NCBI RefSeq assembly: GCF_017877135.1
Contig: NZ_JAGIPH010000002.1
Span: forward strand, 248,001-312,000
Reading direction: 5' to 3'
From: Neorhizobium galegae
GTDB taxonomy: Bacteria; Pseudomonadota; Alphaproteobacteria; Rhizobiales; Rhizobiaceae
Length of the DNA stretch: 64,000 nucleotides
In this document: positions 1 through 8,462 of the stretch, one piece after another
Numbering within the stretch: position 1 is the first letter of the stretch
Layout: each line of letters begins with the position of its first letter
Position numbers and translations under genes: made by a program
The notes under the pieces: model-generated
Told to the model about the DNA's origin: nothing
The model's input: the letters and a program-made list of their open reading frames with translations, nothing else
Databases searched by the model: none

Positions 1-1386
1 CAACGCCTCTGCCAGCACCTCATCGATGCGCGGGTCGTGCATCTGCGCCACATTGAAGCGCATTCTGTTGTCCGCCGTCTGGCCGAGGCTGAACACATTG
101 CCCGGCGCCAGAACCACGCCGGATGCCAGTGCCTTTTGCGCAAGGCTTGCGGACCCCGCGCCATCCGGCAGGCGACACCAGAGGTAAAAGCCGCCGCGCG
201 GGACAAGGACCGGTTCGATGCCGAGGCGGGCGAGGCGGGTCGTCACATCGCGGCGGGCATGGGAAAGTTTGCGGCGCAGGTCTTCCATGTGTTTGCGGTA
301 GCTGCCGCCGGACAGGACATGGGCGATGATGTCTGCCGAGACGGGGCTCGGGCCACCGAAATTGGTCGCGACCTGCAGGTCTGCCAGTCCCTCGATCCAG
401 TCGGGGCGGGCAAAGACATAGCCGCAGCGGATGGACGCCGAGAGCGTCTTTGAAAAACTGCCGATGCGGATCACCTGTTTCAAGCCGTCGAGTGCGGCAA
501 GCGTGGCGCCGGCCTCCGGCTGGAAATCGCCGAAGATATCGTCTTCGATGATCGTGACATTGTGCTGGCCGGCCATGTTCAGCACGCGATGGGCCGTTTG
601 CGGGGATAGGGTCGCGCCGGTCGGGTTGTGCAGTCCGGAATTGGTGATGTAGAGGCGCGGCTTTTCCGCAGACAGTACCGCCTCGAAGGCGGCGAGATCC
701 GGTCCGCCGTCGGTCATCGACACGCCGACGATGCGCAGTTGATGCGCCTGCAGAAGGGCCCGGAAGTTGAAATAGCAGGGATCGTCGATCAGCACCGTAT
801 CGCCGGGGCGCAGGAGGAAGCGGCAGACCAGATCCAGCGCCTGCGTGCCCGTTGCCGTGAGCAACACCTGGTCCGGGCCCGCGGCAATTCCCTGATCGGC
901 AAGCCGCGCCAGAAGCAGGCGGCGCAGGCTTGGTGAGCCGCGCGTCTCTGCGTAATCGACAAGAACGGCAGGATCGGTTCGGGCAAGATGGCGCATGGCG
1001 CGCGAAATGGCCTCCTGCGGCATCCAGTCGGCGGGAAGCCAGCCGCAGCCGGGTTTCAGCACGCCCTCTGCTGCATCGAGCGACTGGCGCGACACCCAGA
1101 ACGGATCGACCGCGCGGGCCTGCGGCGTGTCCGCCCGGGCAAGGGAGAGCGGTGGCGTGGTGTTTTCCGCCACGAAAAACCCCGCGCCCCGCCGCGCCCG
1201 GATCAGCCCTTCAGCCACCAGCCGGTCATAGGCCTCCACCACGGTGGTGGCCGATACCTTCATCGTCTCGGCCAGCGCCCGCACCGAAGGCAGGCGATCA
1301 CCCGCCACGAGCGCGCGGCTGTCGATCCGCGTACGGATGGAACTCATCACGTCGCCTGTGCGTGTGCCGGCGGCATTGCGGATCAT
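1..1386 (-). CDS. MocR-type GntR/aminotransferase regulator (3' end missing)
   Basis: I translated this frame directly. It is open from ATG at 1386 to the window edge, 462 codons with no stop, so the C-terminus lies outside. Residues about 15-75 form a GntR winged helix (GDRLPSVRALAE, then VSATTVVEAYDRLVAEG). From about residue 100 it continues as a fold-type I aminotransferase, with the PLP lysine in SFSKTLS at residue 313 and an NPTGATLS motif before it. That is the MocR/PdxR architecture: a PLP-bound domain senses a small amine or vitamin. It is divergent from an EamA exporter at 1546, the usual arrangement for a MocR regulator and its target. The effector cannot be told from sequence. Confidence 0.93.
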   Translation of the reverse strand, partial: MIRNAAGTRTGDVMSSIRTRIDSRALVAGDRLPSVRALAETMKVSATTVVEAYDRLVAEGLIRARRGAGFFVAENTTPPLSLARADTPQARAVDPFWVSRQSLDAAEGVLKPGCGWLPADWMPQEAISRAMRHLARTDPAVLVDYAETRGSPSLRRLLLARLADQGIAAGPDQVLLTATGTQALDLVCRFLLRPGDTVLIDDPCYFNFRALLQAHQLRIVGVSMTDGGPDLAAFEAVLSAEKPRLYITNSGLHNPTGATLSPQTAHRVLNMAGQHNVTIIEDDIFGDFQPEAGATLAALDGLKQVIRIGSFSKTLSASIRCGYVFARPDWIEGLADLQVATNFGGPSPVSADIIAHVLSGGSYRKHMEDLRRKLSHARRDVTTRLARLGIEPVLVPRGGFYLWCRLPDGAGSASLAQKALASGVVLAPGNVFSLGQTADNRMRFNVAQMHDPRIDEVLAEAL

Positions 1387-1418
1387 GGATCGCTCATCTG
1401 TATTGCTTTTGTTGCCAG

Positions 1419-1438
1419 TACAGTTTGATCGAATTGTA
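1419..1438. promoter_or_regulatory. Candidate MocR operator (inverted repeat)
   Basis: An imperfect inverted repeat, TACAGTT - TGATCG - AATTGTA, lies in the 159-bp space between the divergent MocR gene and the EamA exporter. The arms match at six of seven positions. The site is in a locally AT-rich patch, where the two promoters should be. MocR-family regulators usually bind repeats containing GTAC/TGTA-like cores next to the divergent gene. The assignment is inference from position and symmetry. Confidence 0.45.
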
Positions 1439-1545
1439 TTCCTCTGTTGCTGTCTCTGGCAAGCAGCCCGGCGTAAAGTGGCCGGGGCAGGTGTCGACGG
1501 TCGAGCCGCACCATCGTGCCCGCAAGAGCAGACAAGCGAGGGACA

Positions 1546-2409
1546 ATGAAAGCGTCAGTGGATGGATGGATGTGCGGCCTGGCCGGCGTGGTGATTTTTA
1601 GCGGATCGCTTCCGGCGACGCGTGTGGCCGTGGCGGATCTTTCGCCGCTGTTTCTCACATCGGCCCGTGCTGTGATTGCCGCCGTGCTTGGCGCTATTCT
1701 GCTCAAGGGCCTGCGCGAAGCGCGCCCGGCGCGTGCCGATCTCCTGTCGCTTGCCGTGATCGCCGCTGGCGTCGTGGTCGGCTTTCCCCTGTTGACGGCG
1801 CTTGCGCTCAAAACCATCACCTCGGCCCATTCGATCGTCTTCATAGGTCTCCTGCCGCTGGCCACTGCGCTCTTTGGCGTGCTGCGCGGGGGCGAACGGC
1901 CAAAGCCGCTGTTCTGGCTGTTTTCCGGGCTGGGCAGCGCTGCCGTTGCAGGCTTTGCCCTCACAACCGGTGGTGCGGGCACTGTCTCCGGCGATCTGCT
2001 GATGCTTGCCGCCATCCTTGTCTGCGGGCTCGGCTATGCGGAAGGGGCGCGCCTGTCTCGCCGTCTCGGCGGCTGGCAGGTCATTTCCTGGGCGCTCGTC
2101 TTGGCGCTGCCGCCGATGCTGGTCATTTCCCTCGCAAGCCTTCCGGCCGACTGGTCGGCGGTCGGTGCCGCTGCCTGGGCAGGCCTTGCCTATGTCTCGG
2201 TGTTCAGCATGCTGATCGGCTTTATCTTCTGGTACCGGGGACTGGCGCTCGGCGGTATCGCGGCCGTTGGCCAGTTGCAGCTTCTGCAGCCGTTTTTCGG
2301 CCTGCTTCTCGCCGGCCTTCTGCTGCATGAGCCGGTAAGCCCGCTGATGCTGGTCGTGACACTCGGCGTCGTGCTGTGCGTGGCGGGCGCAAGGCGCTTT
2401 GCGAGGTAG
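1546..2409 (+). CDS. EamA/DMT-family membrane exporter
   Basis: This is a 287-residue, strongly hydrophobic protein with about ten predicted membrane segments arranged as two EamA repeats. It resembles drug/metabolite transporters that export amino acids or other small metabolites across the inner membrane. The ATG at 1546 is preceded by GAGGGAC at a good distance, so it is preferred over a GTG 30 bases upstream. It is divergent from the MocR-type regulator, which probably controls it. The substrate is unknown; by analogy with other MocR-DMT pairs an amine or amino acid is plausible. Confidence 0.88.
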   Translation: MKASVDGWMCGLAGVVIFSGSLPATRVAVADLSPLFLTSARAVIAAVLGAILLKGLREARPARADLLSLAVIAAGVVVGFPLLTALALKTITSAHSIVFIGLLPLATALFGVLRGGERPKPLFWLFSGLGSAAVAGFALTTGGAGTVSGDLLMLAAILVCGLGYAEGARLSRRLGGWQVISWALVLALPPMLVISLASLPADWSAVGAAAWAGLAYVSVFSMLIGFIFWYRGLALGGIAAVGQLQLLQPFFGLLLAGLLLHEPVSPLMLVVTLGVVLCVAGARRFAR

Positions 2410-2442
2410 GATCGCAAGGCAGGCGCGGCCGGACGCGCCGGA

Positions 2443-3288
2443 TCAGATGATGCCCGCGATCCTGGCGGCCAGCGTATCGAGGTCGGCATCGGAGGAGGGG
2501 CCGGTCAGCACATAGCTTGCCTGCAGGCCCTGCCAGGTAACGAGGCCAATGTCGTCGCGGATCGTCTGGCGCAGCGGAGGTGCGTCGGTTTGCGGCTCGT
2601 TCGGCGTGATCAGCTTGGTGAAGGAGATGGCAATCACCTCTCCATCGCTGTTGCGGTAGACGAGCTGGCCGACCGGTCGTCCACCGGCGGAAAACAGGCG
2701 GGCGCCGACGAAATCGAGCTTCTCAGCCGCAAGGTTTGGAATGCGGAAGGAGACGCCGGTCGTTGCCATCAGCCAGTCAACGATATGGGCTGATTCGGTG
2801 GCAGGTACTTCCACCAGATGGCGGGTCTGGCGGGAATAGAGCCGGTAATAGGAGGCAACGTCGTCCAGCCAGGCACGCACTGGGTCTCCGGCGAGTTCCG
2901 CATAGGTCACCATCTGCGGGCGCCCGGCCACCAGATATCCGGCCGCGGTGCCAAGCCCGAACATCAGGAAGGATGCGGCGCAGACAAGACTGAACGAGGG
3001 GCGCAGCGTCCAGCGCGGCCGCTGCTCCTCGGGCAGGCGCACGGCGCGTCGCGGCGGCGTGGCGGTCTTGATGGAGCGCACGAGGTCCAGCGATACCGGC
3101 TCCTTCAGCATGGCCTTGAAGGCAAGGCACGCCTCGTCATCGGCCGCGCGCAGCGTATCGAACAACGCCCGCGCCTGCGGATCGGTGCCCAGCAGCGCTT
3201 CCAGTTCAAGCCGCTCCGGCTCGCTCAATTCGTTGTCGAGAAGCGCGCTGATGCGCATGTCGAGCGGCGCATGTCGAAGATTTTCCAT
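2443..3288 (-). CDS. Transmembrane anti-sigma factor
   Basis: A 281-residue protein follows the ECF sigma gene directly; the sigma stop and this ATG are three bases apart. The N-terminal region (RISALLDNELSEPERLELE) looks like an anti-sigma cytoplasmic domain, but there is no HxxxCxxC zinc motif. One membrane segment at about residues 100-122 is followed by a roughly 160-residue domain predicted to be periplasmic. The inferred role is to hold the neighbouring sigma factor at the membrane until an envelope signal arrives. The start is the ATG at 3288; a TTG lies one codon upstream. Confidence in the function comes mainly from the operon partner. Confidence 0.8.
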   Translation of the reverse strand: MENLRHAPLDMRISALLDNELSEPERLELEALLGTDPQARALFDTLRAADDEACLAFKAMLKEPVSLDLVRSIKTATPPRRAVRLPEEQRPRWTLRPSFSLVCAASFLMFGLGTAAGYLVAGRPQMVTYAELAGDPVRAWLDDVASYYRLYSRQTRHLVEVPATESAHIVDWLMATTGVSFRIPNLAAEKLDFVGARLFSAGGRPVGQLVYRNSDGEVIAISFTKLITPNEPQTDAPPLRQTIRDDIGLVTWQGLQASYVLTGPSSDADLDTLAARIAGII

Positions 3289-3291
3289 CAA

Positions 3292-3774
3292 TCAGGCCCT
3301 GCGTTCGCTGGCATGGGTTTTCTGGGCGGAAAGCTCGCGGCGGGCAAGCAGCATGCGCACGGCAACGGCGTCCGGCGTGATCCCCATGACCGTGGCAGCC
3401 TCGGCATAGCTCAAGCCCTCTACCGCGCAGAGCAGGAACACCGGTGCACTAGTGAAGGGCAGGCCGTCGAGGGCCGCATGACCGGAAGAACCAGCGCCAA
3501 CACGTGTGCTCTGGGGCAAGGTGTCGGTATCGCCAAAATCCTTGGCAAGCGCGCCGGCAGCCCACAGCGTGCGCATTAGCATGAAGACCCAATGGTCCAG
3601 CCGCTGGTCTTCGCGCCGCAGGTGCGACTTGTCCACCGCCTCCTCGCAGGCGCGCACCACCAGCTGGTCGATGCCGGCCGGGTGTCTGGTGAGCGCCATG
3701 GCAAAGCGGCGGATCTGCGGGAGAAAGCCCACGAGGTCGCGCCTGATATCCGTCTGTCGGGTTTTATCGCTCAT
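3292..3774 (-). CDS. ECF-type RNA polymerase sigma factor
   Basis: A 160-residue, two-domain sigma factor. The first half (about residues 10-70) matches sigma region 2 (DLVGFLPQIRRFAMALTRHP). The last 50 residues match region 4 (LLCAVEGLSYAEAATVMGIT followed by VAVRMLLARRELS), the helix-turn-helix that reads the -35 element. The region 2 DDLVQE-like box is altered (IDQLVVRACEEA), so it is a diverged member. It is cotranscribed with the anti-sigma gene at 2443. The inferred role is an envelope or stress response regulon; the target promoters are not evident. Confidence 0.87.
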   Translation of the reverse strand: MSDKTRQTDIRRDLVGFLPQIRRFAMALTRHPAGIDQLVVRACEEAVDKSHLRREDQRLDHWVFMLMRTLWAAGALAKDFGDTDTLPQSTRVGAGSSGHAALDGLPFTSAPVFLLCAVEGLSYAEAATVMGITPDAVAVRMLLARRELSAQKTHASERRA

Positions 3775-3832
3775 GAAAACCGCTGGCCTGACTGCTGGAT
3801 GGAATGGTCTTTCATTCGGTAACGGGAAGAAA

Positions 3833-3842
3833 CCAGATCTGG
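3833..3842. other. Palindrome CCAGATCTGG between two minus-strand genes
   Basis: A perfect 10-bp palindrome lies in the 84-bp gap between the metallophosphoesterase stop and the sigma factor start. Flanking GGGAAGAAA and CTTTCCCC can extend it into a longer imperfect stem. It could be a weak terminator for the phosphoesterase or an operator for the sigma gene; no clear U-run decides between these. Confidence 0.3.
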
Positions 3843-3858
3843 CTTTCCCCAGGCTGTC

Positions 3859-4824
3859 TCAGAATTGTGCCTCAATTACGGGAGGTTCGGCAAGATCCGG
3901 TGGATTTCCGTAGAAAACATGGCGTTTTTCGAGCGCAATTGCATCGGCGGCCGCGGTCAGCCCGTAGCGATCGCAGGAGAGATTCCAGGCACCCGGTTCG
4001 CCCGACAGCGAGAAGAGATTGTAGGCGGCCGGCGGCTTGTGCCCGCCGGGTCCCTGCGAGGCGGACGCGATGCCCACCACCGGCACCTGGCCGTGATGGG
4101 TTTTCAGCTGATAGACGGTGTTGAGATGGGTGTGGCCATGTAGCACGAGCTCGGCTCCGCCGACCGACAGCGCGGCGGCAAAGCGACGAATGCCGATCAT
4201 GCGCTTGTGGGAGGGGGCAGCCCCGCGGATCGGCGGATGATGGATCATCACGACGCGAAACAGGCCTTCGTCCTTTGCCCGGTTCAGCAGGTTTGCCGTT
4301 TCGCGCGCCTGGCGGGCGCTGAAGAAGCCGCCGGCGGAAAACGGCAGTGTTGCATTGGAAGTGGAGCAGCCGATGATGGCGAGCGGCCCGCGCCGACGGT
4401 AGGTCGGAAACACATGCTCCTCGTCCGGCCAGTCTTCCGGCGCGCCATCGCCGGAGATGAAGGGATACCATTCCCGGACGGATCGATCATGGGCGCCGGG
4501 CACATAGGCATCGTGATTGCCGGGCACCACCGTCGTCTCCAGCGGCTCGCCGATGCTGCGCAGCCACTCGCCTGCAAGCCGGATTTCGATCGACGTCGCA
4601 AGATTGACCAGATCGCCGGTGATCATCAGGTGGTCGGGCTGTTTCAGCCGCATATCGGACAGCAGCAGATCCAGTGTGTTGACCAGAAGATGCTTGCGGC
4701 GGTTGCGATGCCAGTTCACAAAGCCGGTGATGCGTTTCGATGCTAGTTCACGCAGGGTCAGGCGCGGAAGCGGTCCCAGATGAATGTCGGAGATATGCGC
4801 AAACTTGAACATGGGTCGAGACAT
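3859..4824 (-). CDS. Calcineurin-like metallophosphoesterase
   Basis: A 321-residue protein with all the metallophosphoesterase motifs in order: HISDIHLG near residues 11-18, GDLVN, PGNHD, MIHHPP and GHTHLN. These form the di-metal site that hydrolyses phosphodiesters or phosphomonoesters. The ATG at 4824 (MSRPMFKF) places the first motif close to the N-terminus as usual; a longer in-frame extension to 4872 would overlap the divergent NUDIX start. The fold also covers cAMP phosphodiesterases of the CpdA type, UDP-diacylglucosamine hydrolases and others, so the substrate stays open. Confidence 0.9.
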   Translation of the reverse strand: MSRPMFKFAHISDIHLGPLPRLTLRELASKRITGFVNWHRNRRKHLLVNTLDLLLSDMRLKQPDHLMITGDLVNLATSIEIRLAGEWLRSIGEPLETTVVPGNHDAYVPGAHDRSVREWYPFISGDGAPEDWPDEEHVFPTYRRRGPLAIIGCSTSNATLPFSAGGFFSARQARETANLLNRAKDEGLFRVVMIHHPPIRGAAPSHKRMIGIRRFAAALSVGGAELVLHGHTHLNTVYQLKTHHGQVPVVGIASASQGPGGHKPPAAYNLFSLSGEPGAWNLSCDRYGLTAAADAIALEKRHVFYGNPPDLAEPPVIEAQF

Positions 4825-4871
4825 AGAGCCAAGCACCCCTTCGGGCAAGGCATGGCGGCAGGAAGGTTGCA

Positions 4872-5360
4872 ATGAACGGTAAGGGCATTCCGGAAATTTC
4901 AGGGCTTACAACACGGGTCATGGTCTTTCTGATGCACAAGGTCTTTGCCGTGACGCGCAGTATGACACTGGGCGTGCGCGCGGCCTGCTTTGACGAAGAG
5001 GGGCGGATTTTTCTCGTCCGTCACTCCTATGTGCCCGGTTGGTACATGCCGGGCGGCGGCGTCGAGCGCGGCGAAACCGTGCCGGCAGCGCTTGCCAAGG
5101 AATTGCGCGAGGAGGGCAATCTGGTCATTCTCGCAGAGCCAGAGCTTTTCCACGTCTACCAGAACCAGGGCGCAAGCGCGCGCGACCATGTGGTGTTCTA
5201 CCGGGTCAAGGTGCGCCAGACGGCGCCGCGTCCTCCCGACCGGGAAATCGTCGAATGCGGTTTCTTCGCGCTCGATGCGCTGCCCGACAAGGTGACGACG
5301 GCCACGCTTGCACGGCTTCGCGAACTGAGCGGCGAGGTGCAGAAGGCGGACATCTGGTAG
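4872..5360 (+). CDS. NUDIX hydrolase
   Basis: A 162-residue protein with a NUDIX box, GGGVERGETVPAALA followed by KELREEGN, in which the usual Arg-Glu is Lys-Glu. The preceding VPGWYMPGG is typical of a rhizobial family of small NUDIX proteins. It is expected to hydrolyse a nucleoside-diphosphate-linked compound in the cytoplasm; the substrate is unknown. The start has AGGAAGG six bases upstream. It is divergent from the metallophosphoesterase. Its stop codon lies inside a terminator-like hairpin. Confidence 0.88.
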   Translation: MNGKGIPEISGLTTRVMVFLMHKVFAVTRSMTLGVRAACFDEEGRIFLVRHSYVPGWYMPGGGVERGETVPAALAKELREEGNLVILAEPELFHVYQNQGASARDHVVFYRVKVRQTAPRPPDREIVECGFFALDALPDKVTTATLARLRELSGEVQKADIW

Positions 5361-5378
5361 AGGTCCGCCTTCGCGTTT
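5343..5378 (+). terminator. Terminator hairpin overlapping the NUDIX stop codon
   Basis: AAGGCGGAC (5343-5351) pairs perfectly with GTCCGCCTT (5363-5371). The 11-base loop contains the TAG stop of the NUDIX gene, and CGCGTTTTG follows. It probably ends NUDIX transcription just before the convergent reductase gene. Confidence 0.55.
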
Positions 5379-5383
5379 TGCAA

Positions 5384-6379
5384 TCAGGCTGCAGGACCCA
5401 GCGCTTCTCGCCCATGCGGACGATCAAGATCCAGCACCGGACCGAGCGGCACGATCCCGGTCGGGTTGATCGTCGCGTGGCTGCCGTAATAGTGCCTCTT
5501 GATATGGGAGAAATTCACCGTCTCGCGCACGCCGTCATGCTGATAGAGGTCGCGCAGATAGGCCGACAGGTTCGGGTAATCGGCGATACGGGACAGATTG
5601 CACTTGAAGTGGCCGACATAGACCGCATCAAAGCGCACGAGCGTGGTGAACAGCCGGATATCGGCCTCTGTCAGCCGATTGCCGACCAGATAGCGTTGGC
5701 CCGACAGCCGGTTTTCCAGCTCGTCCAGCATTGCAAACAGGGCGTTGACCGCGTTCTCATAAGCATCCTGCGAGGTGGCGAAGCCGGCCTTGTAGACGCC
5801 ATTGTTGACGGTGTCGTAGACTTTTGCGTTCAAGGCGTTGATCTCGTCGCGTAGCGGCTGCGGATAGAAATCATCCGTCGAGCCGGTCAGCCCGTCGAAC
5901 GCGCTGTTCATCATGCGGATGATGTCGGCAGATTCGTTGGAGACGATGGTCTGTTCGACCGTGTCGAAGAGGACGGGGACGGTGACGCGGCCGGAATAAT
6001 GCGGGTCGGCCTTCAGGTAGACCTCAAAGAGCGCATCCGAGCCGAAGAGGGGGTCGGAGGTTGCTGCCTCATCGTCCTGCGGGCGGAATTCCCAACCCTT
6101 CGAGAGCATCAGCGGGTGGACGACGGAGACGGAAATCAGCGCCTCCAGCTTTTTCAACCGGCGAAAGATCAGCGTGCGGTGCGCCCAGGGACAGGCAAGC
6201 GAGACATAGAGGTGGTAGCGCCCGGCCTCTGCCTTGAAACCGGCCTTGCCGGTTTCGCCGGCGCTGCCATCGGCGGTCACCCAGTTGCGAAACTGCGATT
6301 GCGAGCGCTGGAATTTGCCGCCTGTCGATTTGGTATCATACCAGACGTCCTGCCAGACGCCGTCCACGAGCATGCCCAT
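5384..6379 (-). CDS. yqjG: Glutathionyl-hydroquinone reductase
   Basis: A 331-residue protein of the Xi-class glutathione transferase family (ECM4/YqjG). The catalytic cysteine lies in LACPWAHRT at residue 63, and the C-terminal half is the helical GST domain (AFDGLTGSTDDFYP, later LVGNRLTEADIRLF and TLVRFDAVYVGHFKCN). These enzymes reduce glutathionyl-hydroquinones to hydroquinones, releasing glutathione disulfide. The ATG at 6379 has GGAAGG upstream and gives the family N-terminus MGMLVDGVWQD; a longer open frame upstream is not supported. It is transcribed alone. Confidence 0.93.
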   Translation of the reverse strand: MGMLVDGVWQDVWYDTKSTGGKFQRSQSQFRNWVTADGSAGETGKAGFKAEAGRYHLYVSLACPWAHRTLIFRRLKKLEALISVSVVHPLMLSKGWEFRPQDDEAATSDPLFGSDALFEVYLKADPHYSGRVTVPVLFDTVEQTIVSNESADIIRMMNSAFDGLTGSTDDFYPQPLRDEINALNAKVYDTVNNGVYKAGFATSQDAYENAVNALFAMLDELENRLSGQRYLVGNRLTEADIRLFTTLVRFDAVYVGHFKCNLSRIADYPNLSAYLRDLYQHDGVRETVNFSHIKRHYYGSHATINPTGIVPLGPVLDLDRPHGREALGPAA

Positions 6380-6660
6380 TGATGTTTCCTTCCAATGTGT
6401 TAATCCGTCCGCCACACGGTTTTGTTGCATTCTGGCAGTCGGTGCATGAAAATGCGAGGGCCTGCAGGGTGACACTGTGTTCTCGTGTGAGCTTTTCCGT
6501 GGACGCCCCCGGAAAATGCTGGTAATGGCGATCAACCCACGAGGAAAATCGATCTGATGATCACGGTCCGGACACTTCGACGACGCTGAAAAGCCTGCAC
6601 CGCGCTTGCGAGCGCTGCCGCTCTTCCCTTGTCCTGTCCGATATCCGGTTTTAGCTGATC

Positions 6661-7194
6661 ATGAACAAGCATGACCTCGTCTACCTCACTGAAGACGCCT
6701 CCCACGATGCCATCATCGACCTGATCAATGCCGAGGCCTTTGGCCCCGGCCGGTTCACCAAGGCGGCCGCGCGCATTCGCGAACAGGGGCCGCATGACCG
6801 GTCGCTGTCGTTCATCTGCGCCGACGATGGCGAAACCATCGGCTCCGTGCGGATGACGGCGGTGAAAGCCGGTGATGTCGATGCCCATCTGCTCGGGCCG
6901 CTTGCGGTGCGGCCCTCGCACAAGAACCGCGGCATCGGGCGCGAACTGGTGCGCATTGCCATCGAAGCGGCACGGCGCAAGGGATCGCAGGCGGTGATTC
7001 TTGTCGGGGATCCGCCCTATTACATGCCGCTCGGCTTCGAAAAGGTCTCCTATGGGGCGCTCACCTTTCCCGGCCCCGTCGATCCCGGCCGTGTGCTGGT
7101 CGTGCCGATGGCGGATGACGTGCATCCGCGCCTGAAGGGGGTGATCGCTTGGCAGGACTGGCAGCCGATGGCGCTTGCGGCCGCTGCCGAATAG
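6661..7194 (+). CDS. GNAT-family N-acetyltransferase (YhbS-like)
   Basis: A 177-residue GNAT protein. The acetyl-CoA binding motif is LAVRPSHKNRGIGRELVRIA, followed by YYMPLGFEKVS, typical of the YhbS/COG3153 group. It transfers an acetyl group from acetyl-CoA to an unknown amine or protein substrate. The ATG at 6661 has no strong ribosome binding site, but the N-terminus fits the fold. It converges on the methyltransferase gene five bases downstream. The 281-bp region before it holds no gene. Confidence 0.87.
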   Translation: MNKHDLVYLTEDASHDAIIDLINAEAFGPGRFTKAAARIREQGPHDRSLSFICADDGETIGSVRMTAVKAGDVDAHLLGPLAVRPSHKNRGIGRELVRIAIEAARRKGSQAVILVGDPPYYMPLGFEKVSYGALTFPGPVDPGRVLVVPMADDVHPRLKGVIAWQDWQPMALAAAAE

Positions 7195-7199
7195 GCGTT

Positions 7200-7931
7200 T
7201 CACGCCCCCGGCTTTGTCCATTCAATCAGATGCGCATAGGGCACGCGGTTATAGGCCTCGCGTGCCTCCGTCGGCCCGCCGATCGCCGGTGGTTCGGCAA
7301 ACGATACCAGTTGCAGTCCAGCCTGCAGCAGCAGCGTCATGTAGCGGCTCATCGGCCGGTGGTAGTTGAGAATGCGGATGCCGCGCCATTCCTGCCAGTC
7401 GGCATGGTCTTCCAGATAGCGGTCCACCTTCACATAGAGCTTGTGGCCTTTGCCGTCACGCACCCAGGCGGCCCCTCCGCAGGCGGTGATGAAGGGGTTG
7501 AGATTGGCAATCAGCAGCGTACCACCCGCCGCCGTCACGCGCGCCATTTCCGCAATGGCCGTCTCGATATCGGCGATGTCGATCAGCGTGAAATAGCTGA
7601 CGACGAGATCAAAGCGGCCATCCGGGAAGGGCAGGGCCTCGGCCATGGCCTGACGGTAATCGCCTTCCGGGTCGCGCAGTCTCGCCGTCTCAAGAAGCGG
7701 CAGTGTCGGATCGATGCCGATCACCTCGGCAATACCGTGATGCGCCTTCAGGCGCCGGCAGAAGCGACCCTCACCGCAGCCGACGTCGAGCGCGCGGGAA
7801 AAGGTGCGGCCTTCGAGCAACCTATCGATGGCCGGATCAAGCACGAATTGCCGGTTGAAATCGCCGTCACTGCCCTGGGATGTCGTCCAGGCAGCGGCTG
7901 ATTGGGACCAGCCATTGTCATCCACGCTCAT
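7200..7931 (-). CDS. Class I SAM-dependent methyltransferase
   Basis: A 243-residue protein with the SAM-binding motif ALDVGCGEGRF at about residues 47-57, followed by an acidic residue at the strand-2 end (VIGIDPT) and LVVSYFTLIDI as motif III. This is the Methyltransf_11-type fold acting on a small molecule. The ATG at 7931 is preceded by a strong AGGAGG. Its first 14 bases overlap the end of the upstream GNAT gene, so the two are translationally coupled. No substrate can be proposed. Confidence 0.88.
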   Translation of the reverse strand: MSVDDNGWSQSAAAWTTSQGSDGDFNRQFVLDPAIDRLLEGRTFSRALDVGCGEGRFCRRLKAHHGIAEVIGIDPTLPLLETARLRDPEGDYRQAMAEALPFPDGRFDLVVSYFTLIDIADIETAIAEMARVTAAGGTLLIANLNPFITACGGAAWVRDGKGHKLYVKVDRYLEDHADWQEWRGIRILNYHRPMSRYMTLLLQAGLQLVSFAEPPAIGGPTEAREAYNRVPYAHLIEWTKPGA

Positions 7932-8367
7932 GGCTTTCCTCCTTGCAGTCGAAACGCTTGCAGAGCCAGGTAATCGAATGTCCGCCCTCCAGATACTGCA
8001 GTTCACCCAGCGGTCTGTAACCGGCCTTCACATAGGCGCTGCGGGCAACCGGGTTCATCGTGTCGATATAGGCGCCGACGCAGCCGCGCGCGCGGGCTTC
8101 ATCTTCGGCAAGTGAAAGCAGTGTCGCGGCAAGGCCTTCGCCGCGGCGGTGTTCGGGAATGAACAGAAGTTGCACGTAAAGCCAGCCGCGGCCGGTATGA
8201 CCCGTAAGCCCTCCCTCTGCCTCTCCCGCATCGTTGCGCAGGATCACGGCAAGATCGCGCCGGTCGCTCTCGCCAAAACGAGCAAGATTGTAGGCAACCA
8301 GCGGGTCACGCACTGCCTTTTCGTCTTCGGGCGTCAGGCGGTCGGTTACGGTCAGCATCTGCGGCAT
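7918..8367 (-). CDS. GNAT-family N-acetyltransferase
   Basis: A 149-residue acetyltransferase with FIPEHRRGEGLAATLLSLAE as the acetyl-CoA loop and MNPVARSAYVKAGYRPLGEL near the C-terminus. The ATG at 8367 is chosen because GAGG lies seven bases upstream; an alternative ATG nine bases downstream is possible. It is the first gene of a two-gene unit with the overlapping methyltransferase. The acceptor substrate is unknown. Confidence 0.87.
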   Translation of the reverse strand: MPQMLTVTDRLTPEDEKAVRDPLVAYNLARFGESDRRDLAVILRNDAGEAEGGLTGHTGRGWLYVQLLFIPEHRRGEGLAATLLSLAEDEARARGCVGAYIDTMNPVARSAYVKAGYRPLGELQYLEGGHSITWLCKRFDCKEESHERG

Positions 8368-8462
8368 GAGAAACCTCGCCTTGCGGGATGGGGAGGTTGG
8401 CAATTACCATAGCCGCCAGGGCGATCAAACCCCGGCCTGGTTGTCCCTTATGGTGACCAGCC

